Source of the DNA: an uncultured Ligilactobacillus sp.
GTDB taxonomy: Bacteria > Bacillota > Bacilli > Lactobacillales > Lactobacillaceae
Assembly (NCBI GenBank): GCA_934215475.1
Contig: CAKPZY010000039.1
Span: forward strand, 1 to 15,443
Reading direction: 5' to 3'
Length of the DNA stretch: 15,443 bases
The notes below the pieces were generated by a model. The model saw nothing but the letters and a program-made list of their open reading frames with translations, was not told the origin of the DNA and made no database searches. This document shows positions 1 to 6,637 of the stretch, piece after piece (position 1 is the first letter of the stretch; each line of letters opens with the position of its first letter). A program made the position numbers and the translations under genes.

Positions 1-317
1 AGTTTGGAGGAAACAACGTAGATAATAGCCGATGATGTACGTAGTTAAGGCAATTTGACGTAGATAAGAACTAATAGTCTACGAAGTTTGGAGGAAACAA
101 CGTAGATAATAGCCATTCATCTACGTAGTTAAGGCAATTTAACGTAGATAAGAGCTAATGATCTACGTAGTTTGGCCGAAACAACGTAGATAATAATCAC
201 CCATCTACGTAATTAAGTCAATTTGACGTCGATAATAGCCGAAGATCTACGTAGTTACGACATATTAACGTAGATAAGTACCAATGATCGACGGAGTTTT
301 GAAAAATTAACATAGAT
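1..317. repeat. Tandem array of 42-bp dyad repeats (array 1)
   Basis: The half-site ACGTAGAT or a near match starts at 16, 58, 100, 142, 184, 226, 268 and 310, exactly 42 bp apart. Its reverse complement ATCTACGT (or near match) starts at 35, 77, 119, 161, 203, 245 and 287, also exactly 42 bp apart. Each unit is therefore an 8-bp arm, 11 nt, an 8-bp arm, then 15 nt. Six of eight left arms and four of seven right arms are perfect; the last units decay. The phase at base 1 implies that the array continues to the left of the window. All reading frames are stopped often by the TAG/TAA in and around the arms, so it is not coding. It lies about 65 bp beyond the 3' end of the minus-strand NERD gene. 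A second array of the same family is at 8608-8847. I do not recognise it as a named repeat family. Confidence 0.93.
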
Positions 318-381
318 GTGGCCCAGCCCCACCATTTGAGGTAAATACATCTTGGGTGCCAACGAAGTTGATCATAGTATC

Positions 382-1362
382 CTATTTCCACTGCTCACGT
401 ACACGAATTTTTCTGAAAAACTCTGTTTTGTCAGCAAACCAATATCTAAATTGCAAGCCCTTGTTTTCATACCCATGAGTTTTAGCGTTGCCTAACGCTG
501 GTCGGAAATGTTTCTTGAGCATCATACAGATGTAGCGTTTGCTGTATGCTGGTCCGAAGAAAGTTGCGAGATTTCGCGGTTTTAGTTTCTGTTTAAAAAA
601 TATCACTCCATAATCGCAGATAGTGCGCACATAAGCTTGCTCTTTTGCTTCTATCTGGCCGCAACTCTTGCAGTAGAAGCTAGATCTTTTTTGTTCCAAA
701 TTAAATTTATGGCAGTGGTAGCAACAGATTCCAGTCTTCATGCTTCCTTTAGTATGCGAACTGTAATCTTGTTTCGGTTTGTAAGAGGGAATTGTATATT
801 TCCTGATCGTTGGTCTCCAGTTAAATGAGTAATTGGATCTATCATTTACAATAACTTCTTCGACAAAATCTGCGAACTCACCTAATTTTTTAACTGTGTT
901 CACGGCTGAATCATCAAGCAAGATCCGTGAATTTGGGTTAATGAAAACGATCAGTGTTTTGATCGGCATGCTGACCTGGTTGTCTTCCAAAATACGTGCT
1001 AAAATGTCGCGCGCCCGATCAATTTGGCTAAAAATGTTGTGCGTCAATATCTTCTGGTCATGATACCAGCTGCCTGCTTGAAATGAGTACGTGCCACGAT
1101 AACATTTTGCGTCAACTAGGTAGATGGTTTGGCCGATGCTAAAGAGTTTATCGATTTGCACGACTTGGTCTTTGTACGAAATAGTGATGTCATCCATTTG
1201 CAACGAAGGTTGGACTGATAAGCAACTCATCACTTGGTCGAGTTGTTGCTCCCCATTATATCCTTGCTCTAAATTGGATAGTTGATATTGTTCTTCTTCA
1301 TTCAAATCAACCCGACAGCAAAGAGTTTGCAGATACTGTAGTTCTGGCGATCTAATGCGCAT
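382..1362 (-). CDS. NERD-domain protein with C-terminal zinc ribbon
   Basis: This encodes a 326-residue protein. The nuclease-related (NERD) domain spans roughly residues 30-135. It shows GE (Gly37-Glu38), a QID (Asp71) and the DAK triad (Asp84, Lys86), which match the restriction-endonuclease-like core with Asp in place of the usual Glu of ExK. A CxxC...CxxC zinc ribbon follows (Cys214, Cys217, Cys231, Cys234), then a basic C-terminal region rich in Arg, Lys and Phe that could bind nucleic acid. A longer reading from a TTG at 1380 is possible, but the AAGGAG just after that TTG is the ribosome binding site for the ATG at 1362 (9-nt spacing), so the shorter start is chosen. No signal peptide or membrane segment is seen, so it should be cytosolic. 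It is divergent from the CpsB gene. NERD proteins are presumed nucleases or nucleic-acid binders; the substrate is unknown. Confidence 0.85.
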   Translation of the reverse strand: MRIRSPELQYLQTLCCRVDLNEEEQYQLSNLEQGYNGEQQLDQVMSCLSVQPSLQMDDITISYKDQVVQIDKLFSIGQTIYLVDAKCYRGTYSFQAGSWYHDQKILTHNIFSQIDRARDILARILEDNQVSMPIKTLIVFINPNSRILLDDSAVNTVKKLGEFADFVEEVIVNDRSNYSFNWRPTIRKYTIPSYKPKQDYSSHTKGSMKTGICCYHCHKFNLEQKRSSFYCKSCGQIEAKEQAYVRTICDYGVIFFKQKLKPRNLATFFGPAYSKRYICMMLKKHFRPALGNAKTHGYENKGLQFRYWFADKTEFFRKIRVREQWK

Positions 1363-1536
1363 TTTGAATAACTCCTTCAAGATTTTAAGTTCCTCTTTAA
1401 TTATATATACGCATTTTAAGGAAAAATATTTCTGGGGATAAAAAATGCCTACAATAGTGTATACTGAAGTGTAATAGGTTGAAATAGTAATGAAAAATAA
1501 TCACTGTTTCAAATGAGCTGAAAAGGAGGAGATCTT
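1363..1536. promoter_or_regulatory. Divergent intergenic region, NERD gene / cpsB-like gene
   Basis: This 174-bp AT-rich spacer must hold promoters for both divergent genes. On the plus strand TATACT (1460-1465) and TACAAT (1450-1455) are candidate -10 boxes, but neither has a good -35 at 17 bp. The plus-strand ribosome binding site AAAGGAGG (1522-1529) is very strong and sits 7 nt before the GTG at 1537. No clear operator dyad was found. Confidence 0.35.
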
Positions 1537-2316
1537 GTGGTTAAATTCGAAAAAATGGTTGACCTGCATTGCCACATTTTACCTGGTTTAGATGACGGCT
1601 CTCCAGACTTGGAAAGCTCTCTTCAAATGGCAAATCAAGCTGTGGCTGACGGAGTAACTCATATTTTGGCTACCCCACACCATTTAGACAATGACTATGT
1701 GAATCACGCTAAAGACGTGATTCAAGCAGTTGACTCATTTCAAAAAGAGCTAGACGACCGCAAGATCCCTCTAACAGTCTTTCCAAGTCAAGAAGTGCAT
1801 ATTAATGGCGATTTACTTGACCGTTATGATGATTTGTTAGGGATCGATGAAGCTAAAAAATACATGTTATTGGAATTTCCGCACGGTGAAGTCCCACATT
1901 ATGCCGAGCGGCTGATCTTTGATTTAAACAAGCACGGTACCATCCCTGTAATCGTGCATCCCGAAAGAAACAGGGGGATCCAAAATGATCTGAATCTCTT
2001 ATATGGCTTTATTCAAAAAGGGGCGCTGGCCCAAGTGACTGCAACCAGCTACACTGGCGGTTTTGGGGAACATGTTGCTAAAATTTCCCGCCAATTAGTC
2101 GAACATAATTTGGTGCAGGTCGTCGCTTCAGATGCTCATGCTTTACCAGGGCGCAAATTTGTTTTGGGGGAAGCACTTGGGCAGATCGCAGATGATTTTG
2201 GTCCGGGGAAAGCTGCTGAGTTCGAAGCTAACGCAGAAAAATTGATCAATGGTGAATACGTGGCTGCTCATGATTATTCGCCAATAGAAAAAAAGAAAAG
2301 GTTTTTGTTTTTTTAA
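1537..2316 (+). CDS. CpsB/Wzb-type PHP-family protein-tyrosine phosphatase
   Basis: This encodes 259 residues, close to the family's usual length. The PHP metal-binding signature is complete: DLHCHILPGLDDGS (His11, His13), ATPHH (His48, His49), QEVH (Glu86, His88), HPERN (His141) and SDAH (Asp199, His201). Enzymes of this family are Mn-dependent phosphatases that dephosphorylate the BY-kinase CpsD/Wze and so tune capsule or exopolysaccharide synthesis. The GTG start is set by the strong AAAGGAGG 7 nt upstream; an internal ATG at 1555 lacks such a site. No CpsC/CpsD kinase pair or glycosyltransferase is adjacent, so this is an orphan copy whose target must be encoded elsewhere or differ. It is followed after 14 nt by an XRE regulator, probably in one operon. 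A role in polysaccharide control is inferred from the family. Confidence 0.88.
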   Translation: MVKFEKMVDLHCHILPGLDDGSPDLESSLQMANQAVADGVTHILATPHHLDNDYVNHAKDVIQAVDSFQKELDDRKIPLTVFPSQEVHINGDLLDRYDDLLGIDEAKKYMLLEFPHGEVPHYAERLIFDLNKHGTIPVIVHPERNRGIQNDLNLLYGFIQKGALAQVTATSYTGGFGEHVAKISRQLVEHNLVQVVASDAHALPGRKFVLGEALGQIADDFGPGKAAEFEANAEKLINGEYVAAHDYSPIEKKKRFLFF

Positions 2317-2330
2317 GGCAGGTGAGTGTA

Positions 2331-2738
2331 ATGTTTCCAGTCAGGTTAAGAGCTTTACGGCAAGGGAGAGGCCTTTCTTTACCGGCTTTGGCCAAAGAAT
2401 TGAATAAAATGATGGGTACTTCTAAAGATCGTGAGAATACCGACGGTCAAATCGGCAGTTGGGAACGAGGAGTCAATCGCCCTTCATACGTTGAGGTCGT
2501 CAAATTAGCGAATTATTTTAATGTTTCGCTCGATTTTTTGATTGGCCGTGATTACGATGATATGGAAATCGAGGATATTTTTGCCTCAAATTCGAGCTTG
2601 AGATTTAACGGCAAAACTCTAAGTAATAATGATCGTAATGCGGTTTATGGCATGATCAAAGGATACCTGCGTGCCAAATATCCACCGCAAGAAGATACTC
2701 AAAAGGGTTCAAATCAAGTTACTCTGCCGCTAGAATAA
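2331..2738 (+). CDS. XRE-family helix-turn-helix regulator
   Basis: This encodes 135 residues from the ATG at 2331, which has AGGTGAG just upstream; an in-frame GTG at 2322 would add three residues. Residues about 4-70 form a Cro/CI-type HTH domain: RLRALRQGRGLSLPALAKEL, then QIGSWERGVNRPS as recognition helix and loop, then the typical closing block VVKLANYFNVSLDFLIGR. The C-terminal half is short and polar, with a second conserved-looking block (DRNAVYGMIKGYLRAKY) and no enzymatic domain. It lies 14 nt after the CpsB-like gene and 43 nt before the broken acyltransferase, on the same strand, so it is probably co-transcribed with the phosphatase. Its operator and ligand cannot be told from the sequence. 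Confidence 0.85.
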   Translation: MFPVRLRALRQGRGLSLPALAKELNKMMGTSKDRENTDGQIGSWERGVNRPSYVEVVKLANYFNVSLDFLIGRDYDDMEIEDIFASNSSLRFNGKTLSNNDRNAVYGMIKGYLRAKYPPQEDTQKGSNQVTLPLE

Positions 2739-2781
2739 GCTGACAGTATCTATGGAGGAATTATTGTGTATGAAAAAGTGA

Positions 2782-3860
2782 ATGCCAATGAGTAAAAGAA
2801 TTGGCTGGATCGACGTAGCCCGTGGCGTCGCGATTATCATGATCGTGATCGGACATTCTTTAGACGTTTATAGCAGGTCGTATTTGTCTGCTTTATTATT
2901 TGCCGTCCATGTTCCGATCTTTTTTGTTTTGTCTGGTTACTTGTTCAAAGAAAAAAGTTATCCAAGATCATCAGTGGCGGATGCAAAAACTTGTTACTGC
3001 CATACTTTGCTACTGTGGTTTTGATCGCGTTGGTCGAATTTTTTGGCCATAATTTTGTCCCTAACTGGATCAATGTCCTTAACTTTAAGCATTTTGTTAT
3101 CGCGGCACTTTATAGTTTAGGTACTCCGGCCGCGATACCAGGAACACACTTGTCTATTCAGCCGATTGGTGCTATTTGGTTCTTGCCGACGATGTTTTTA
3201 GGCAATATAGTATTTCATTTTTCCTTTAAATTTAGCAGGCGTTACGCAGAAAAAGAAAGCATATTAGCCTTGCTGAGCCTGATCTGGACAATTTTAGGAT
3301 TCTTTTTAGGAACCAGGATCCAATTACCCTGGTCTTTTGATGCAACACTGATCAGTCAAAGCTTTTATTGTTTTGGCTATCTGATAAGGAAGGTAAATCT
3401 GGTTGAAAAAGGAAATTGAAGCATTAATCTAATTGGCTTAATATTGTGGCTTTTGTCGGCACGATCAGGCTTTTTCTACTTAAATGTCAGTCATGCCGAC
3501 GATCCGGTGTTGGCGATCCTTGGAGCTTTTGGGGGCAGTTACTTTATTATGCGCAGTGCTTGTTGGTTGTTGAACCACAAATATCAGTGGTTACTGTTGC
3601 AAAAATACGGTCGCGATTCACTGGTGATCTTGTGTTTCCATTTGATGGATATCAGTGTCTTAAACGTTGGCAACACCATCTTAATTCATGCGACACAAGC
3701 GAGTGGGCATCTAACATTAGGAATCATCAGCATGATTGTCTACCGTTTACTCATTGTGTTATTAGCAGCAATAATCGTTCCCCATATCTGGTTACTGCGT
3801 TCGTTTTTCTTTCAAAGGCAGTATCCGTTTAGAAACAAAATTTTTGCTAGAATAATATAG
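2782..3860 (+). pseudogene. Broken acyltransferase-3 (fucose 4-O-acetylase-like) gene
   Basis: Three open pieces read as one acyltransferase-3 integral membrane protein of about 359 residues. The N-terminus is typical (RIGWIDVARGVAIIMIVIGH, then VPIFFVLSGYLFKEK). At the A6 run 2951-2956 the frame is lost; restoring one A gives KEKKLSKIISGGCKNLLLPYF and continues openly to 3416. There an in-frame TGA (3417-3419) interrupts; reading on from it gives SINLIGLILWLLSA and more membrane helices to the stop at 3858-3860. With one A added, the length from start to stop is an exact multiple of three. The only good Shine-Dalgarno (GGAGG, 2754-2758) is 23 nt before the ATG at 2782. It is better placed for an ATG at 2770 in the same frame, which hits TGA after three codons and may be a third lesion. 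Intact relatives O-acetylate sugars of surface glycans. This copy is probably non-functional. Confidence 0.85.
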
Positions 3861-3887
3861 TATTTAATTATAGAGAGGATATCTTGA

Positions 3888-4622
3888 TTGTCACTGATTA
3901 AAAATTTATATGGTCCTTTTTTTGATATTCACAACTGGGAAACGGTTCTGGAGTCTGGACAAGACTGGATGATCATCTTGTCTTTGATAATGATAGAATG
4001 CTTACTTTCAGTTGATAATGCCATAGTTTTGGCTGCACAAACGCAAAAGTTGCCCACCAAAGAAGAACAAGAGAAATCACTCTTTTATGGTATCTGGGGC
4101 GCATACATTTTTCGGTTTATCTTGATCGGATTGGGCAGTTACCTGATCCACTTCTGGGAGATCAAAGTGCTCGGCGCCATTTATTTGATGTATTTATCGA
4201 TCAAACATTTCTGGGGCAGGGCCCATCCCGAGAGTCACCGAAAACCCATGAAGCAACGAAAGTTTTCATTTGTCTCTCCATTTTGGTCGGTGGTTATTTC
4301 CATCGAAATGATGGATGTTGTTTTTTCGATCGATTCTATCCTGGCATCACTGGCGATCTCGCCCAATCCTGTGATCGTTTTGATGGGAGGCCTGATCGGG
4401 ATCCTTGCAATGAGGGGGGTAGCGGAAGTTATCATGCGGCTGCTGGAAGTTGTCCCCGAACTGGAAATCGTTGCTTATGGTTTGATAGCATTGATTGCTG
4501 TGAAACTATTCTTAACTATTCCAGTGATCGACATTGAGATCCCAGCTGCATTGTTTGGTGTGATCGTTTTTGTTTCGATCATCGGTGCGATCCTTGCCAA
4601 CAGGATCAAGAATAGCAAATAA
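3888..4622 (+). CDS. TerC-family integral membrane protein
   Basis: This encodes a 244-residue polytopic membrane protein. The TerC hallmarks are clear: an acidic intramembrane motif IECLLSVDNAIVLA (Glu37, Asp43, Asn44) and its counterpart EMMDVVFSIDSILA (Glu140, Asp143, Asp149), with about seven hydrophobic segments and a basic loop around residues 110-125. The start is TTG with AGAGAGG 8 nt upstream. Relatives in Bacillus (YceF/YkoY group) are linked to Mn export and to metalation of secreted enzymes including LTA synthase. That function is transferred here by family only. The gene follows the broken acyltransferase by 27 nt and ends in its own terminator. No yybP-ykoY-type Mn riboswitch was seen in the short upstream gap. 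Confidence 0.88.
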   Translation: MSLIKNLYGPFFDIHNWETVLESGQDWMIILSLIMIECLLSVDNAIVLAAQTQKLPTKEEQEKSLFYGIWGAYIFRFILIGLGSYLIHFWEIKVLGAIYLMYLSIKHFWGRAHPESHRKPMKQRKFSFVSPFWSVVISIEMMDVVFSIDSILASLAISPNPVIVLMGGLIGILAMRGVAEVIMRLLEVVPELEIVAYGLIALIAVKLFLTIPVIDIEIPAALFGVIVFVSIIGAILANRIKNSK

Positions 4623-4637
4623 CGGATTTTAATAGTA

Positions 4638-4674
4638 CAAAGTGGAAGGATATTTATGTTCCTTCGCTTTTTTT
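4638..4674 (+). terminator. Rho-independent terminator after the TerC gene
   Basis: A stem of GAAGGA/TCCTTC, extended after a small bulge by AAAG/CTTT, has a 9-nt loop. The right arm runs into a T7 tract. It lies about 15 nt after the TerC stop codon. Confidence 0.75.
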
Positions 4675-4742
4675 GATGGCAACTTGAATTGTTATTAGAA
4701 GTACGTTAGATTTATAGCAGTAACCAAATTTAATGAGTCGAA

Positions 4743-4748
4743 TATAAT
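4743..4748 (+). promoter_or_regulatory. Candidate -10 box for the HAD/thioredoxin operon
   Basis: A perfect TATAAT lies just upstream of the HAD phosphatase and downstream of a terminator, so a promoter is expected here. No good -35 is visible at 17 bp (GTAACC), and the implied leader is only about 14 nt. Confidence 0.4.
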
Positions 4749-4768
4749 TTGTGGAAAGCAGGACCTTT

Positions 4769-5596
4769 ATGTATAAATTGATCACCAGTGATATGGACGA
4801 AACTTTACTGAATGACGATAAAAAAATAACTCCCAAGACTATCGCGGCTATTAAGCGCGCAACCGCAGCTGGTGTGCATTTTGTACCCAATACCGGGCGC
4901 AGCTTTTTGAGTATTCAGGACAATCTCATTGATATGGGATTGAGTCAGAAACCTGATCAGTATGTGATCTCCTACAACGGGGGAGCTATCGTTGAAAATA
5001 AAGAAAATCAAATCTTAAAGGTGAATAGTTTGCCTTATGAGATCGTAGACCAACTTTTTCAAATTGGGATGACTGAGCAGGCTTGTATTCATGTTTACAC
5101 GGTCGATAAAATGTATGTCTGGAATATGAATGACAATGAAAAAGCATATCTTAAAGGACGTGTGAACGGTTGGAAACTAATGCGCGAAAACAGCATCAAA
5201 TTTTTACAAGACACTCCAATCGCCAAGATCATTTTCAATATTGGCCAGGAAGCAAGACGGCTTTCAATGCGGCAATACGTTGAAGAAAATGTTAATTTTG
5301 CCCTGAATATCAGTTTTTCGTCTGACCGTTATATTGAGTTTAATGACCCCACTGCCGATAAGGGCCAGGGAACTATGGATTTGGCTAAAAAATTAGGCAT
5401 CAAACCAAGTGAAGTTATTGCAATCGGCGACAACAGTAATGATCTGCCGATGATCAAAGCAGCCGGGCTTGGTGTCAGCGTCGCCAATGGACGTGATTTT
5501 GTCAAAGCCGCTGCCAACTATGTGACAGAAGCAGACAACAACCATGATCCCATCGCAGAAGTGATCGACAAGTTTGTTTTTCATGAAAAAGAGTAG
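4769..5596 (+). CDS. Cof-type HAD-superfamily hydrolase
   Basis: This encodes 275 residues. HAD motif I is DMDET (Asp8 nucleophile, Asp10 acid/base), followed by LLNDDKKITPKT as in Cof-type sugar-phosphate and cofactor phosphatases. The motif III lysine is Lys198 (DKGQGT) and motif IV is GDNSND (Asp221, Asp225). The middle of the protein (about residues 80-190) is the C2-type cap. The ATG at 4769 is preferred over a GTG at 4751 because AGGA lies 5 nt before the ATG and because the GTG would sit almost on the -10 box. Substrates of this family are broad (sugar phosphates, flavin or thiamine phosphates); none can be assigned. It forms a two-gene unit with the thioredoxin, with an 8-nt gap. Confidence 0.9.
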   Translation: MYKLITSDMDETLLNDDKKITPKTIAAIKRATAAGVHFVPNTGRSFLSIQDNLIDMGLSQKPDQYVISYNGGAIVENKENQILKVNSLPYEIVDQLFQIGMTEQACIHVYTVDKMYVWNMNDNEKAYLKGRVNGWKLMRENSIKFLQDTPIAKIIFNIGQEARRLSMRQYVEENVNFALNISFSSDRYIEFNDPTADKGQGTMDLAKKLGIKPSEVIAIGDNSNDLPMIKAAGLGVSVANGRDFVKAAANYVTEADNNHDPIAEVIDKFVFHEKE

Positions 5597-5604
5597 GTAA
5601 TTTT

Positions 5605-5928
5605 ATGGTAGTAGAGTTAACAGCTGATAATATAGAACAAGAAACGGCGCAGGGATTGACCTTAGTTGATTTTTGGGCGGACTGGTGTGGGCCATGTCGT
5701 ATGTTGGAGCCCGTATTGGAAGAGTTGGCAGAGGATTTCGATGGGCAAGTAAAGTTTGCTTCACTGGATGTTGAGAACCAGCAAGAACTAGCCAAGCAAT
5801 ATAAGGTCATGAGCCTTCCCACTTTAATTTTGTTCACGGATGGTATTGCCAAAGAAAAAGTCACGGGGTACAAGCCCAAAAAAGCTTTAAGTGAATACCT
5901 AATCCAAAAAGTAGCAGCAAATAAATGA
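5605..5928 (+). CDS. trxA: Thioredoxin
   Basis: This encodes 107 residues, the standard thioredoxin length. It has the WCGPC redox site (Cys28, Cys31), the preceding FWADW, the buried Asp22 and the cis-proline loop SLPT (Pro72). There is no signal peptide, so it is a cytosolic disulfide reductant fed by thioredoxin reductase. Its ribosome binding region overlaps the stop codon of the HAD gene, which suggests translational coupling. A strong terminator follows. Lactobacilli often carry several thioredoxins; whether this is the main one cannot be told. Confidence 0.95.
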   Translation: MVVELTADNIEQETAQGLTLVDFWADWCGPCRMLEPVLEELAEDFDGQVKFASLDVENQQELAKQYKVMSLPTLILFTDGIAKEKVTGYKPKKALSEYLIQKVAANK

Positions 5929-5936
5929 AACCGTAG

Positions 5937-5983
5937 TTCTGTGGTTCGTCGAATTAGGACGGACAGCAGAATTTTTTTATTTT
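5937..5983 (+). terminator. Rho-independent terminator after trxA
   Basis: Arms at 5937-5950 and 5958-5971 form a 14-bp stem with one mismatch and two G-T pairs. The loop is 7 nt and a T7 tract follows at 5972-5978. It starts 8 nt after the trxA stop. Confidence 0.88.
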
Positions 5984-6012
5984 CAAATCAATGGAGGTTT
6001 TGCTTGTAAATT

Positions 6013-6060
6013 TAAAAAAATAAAAATAAAAACTTTCTCATTCATGTGAAATGATATAGT
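6013..6060 (+). promoter_or_regulatory. Candidate upstream promoter with A-tract
   Basis: An A-rich stretch (about 6013-6032), like an UP element or bent DNA, precedes an extended -10 box TGATATAGT (6052-6060). The -35 is poor. If used, it gives a leader of about 175 nt to the MORN gene that includes the alternative hairpins at 6091-6154. Confidence 0.35.
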
Positions 6061-6090
6061 CTTTGAAAATCACAGAAACTCAATATCATC

Positions 6091-6154
6091 AATATTTTTC
6101 AGCTAAGTTACTCTTAAAGGTCAGCTGAATATTTGGCTAAAAATATTCAGCTAA
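6091..6154 (+). promoter_or_regulatory. Leader with mutually exclusive hairpins
   Basis: AGCTGAATATTT (6123-6134) pairs perfectly with AAATATTCAGCT (6141-6152) across a 6-nt loop. The same middle segment can instead pair, with a TT bulge, with the upstream copy AATATTTTTCAGCTAA (6091-6106). Three segments with two exclusive pairings is the layout of an attenuator or antiterminator. No T tract follows the second hairpin, so a simple terminator is unlikely. Confidence 0.4.
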
Positions 6155-6188
6155 CATTGGTTTTGGGTTATGCAAATGATGGTTAATT

Positions 6189-6197
6189 TGATATGAT
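6189..6197 (+). promoter_or_regulatory. Extended -10 promoter for the MORN/OatA operon
   Basis: TGATATGAT is a good extended -10 element. It lies 45 nt before the MORN gene start and implies a transcription start near 6204. No convincing -35 is present, as is common with extended -10 promoters. Confidence 0.45.
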
Positions 6198-6241
6198 GTT
6201 TACGTAAGACAAACTTGATGTATTGACCAGTGGGGATAATC

Positions 6242-6637
6242 ATGAAAAGTAATCATCTTAGGACAATTATGGAATTAATAACTGTGGTCATTTTAATATT
6301 TTTTGCTTGGTTAGCTTTGAGGCCGGCCAGGCAGTCCACAGAACACTATACTTTGGATCGTGACCGGATCGTCTATGACGGCCAGATCTTTAAAGACAAG
6401 TTCAGTGGTCGGGGTTCGATCCGCTTGAAAAATGGCGATGCTTACAACGGGAATTTTAAGAGTGGTCGCTTTGACGGCGCAGGAACTTTTAAGTCACACA
6501 CCGGTTGGAAGTACAGCGGCCATTTTAAAGGCGGTCAGGTAACGGGACCAGGAAAATTAACGACGTCAAAACACAAAGTTTACCAAGGAGAGTTTGAAAA
6601 TGGAAAGTTCAAACAGATCAAAAAAACTCAGGATTAA
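6242..6637 (+). CDS. Membrane-anchored MORN-repeat protein
   Basis: This encodes 131 residues from the ATG at 6242, with AGTGGGG just upstream; an in-frame GTG at 6230 lies within that site and is less likely. Residues about 9-26 form one N-terminal hydrophobic helix followed by RPAR, a signal-anchor or uncleaved signal. Four MORN units then repeat with an exact 23-residue period, starting at Tyr45, Tyr68, Tyr91 and Tyr114 (pattern YxGxFxxGxxxGxGxxx; the last is partial). MORN repeats form beta-hairpin stacks that bind lipids or proteins; the bacterial role is mostly unknown. The 3' end overlaps the next gene by 38 bp in another frame, so the two are coupled. The topology is predicted to put the repeats on the outer face of the membrane beside the acyltransferase's SGNH domain; this is inference. 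Confidence 0.85.
   Translation: MKSNHLRTIMELITVVILIFFAWLALRPARQSTEHYTLDRDRIVYDGQIFKDKFSGRGSIRLKNGDAYNGNFKSGRFDGAGTFKSHTGWKYSGHFKGGQVTGPGKLTTSKHKVYQGEFENGKFKQIKKTQD

Noticed and set aside
1..317. CRISPR array
   Set aside because: The constant parts are only 8-bp inverted arms, the segments between them are related to each other rather than unique spacers, the units drift in sequence, and no cas gene is present.
320..361. GC-rich imperfect hairpin as terminator of the NERD gene
   Set aside because: The arms (around GGCCCAG and TTGGGTGCC) pair poorly, the loop is long, and there is no T tract on the minus strand.
1363..1380. TTG at 1380 as start of the NERD gene
   Set aside because: The AAGGAG just inside this start is the ribosome binding site of the ATG at 1362, so the upstream codons are untranslated.
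2950..2958. Programmed -1 ribosomal frameshift at the A6 run
   Set aside because: The A AAA AAG heptamer is not in the phase needed for tandem slippage from the upstream frame, and a separate in-frame TGA at 3417 makes the gene broken anyway.
3861..3887. Mn riboswitch (yybP-ykoY type) before the TerC gene
   Set aside because: The gap to the broken acyltransferase is only 27 nt and no such fold was seen.
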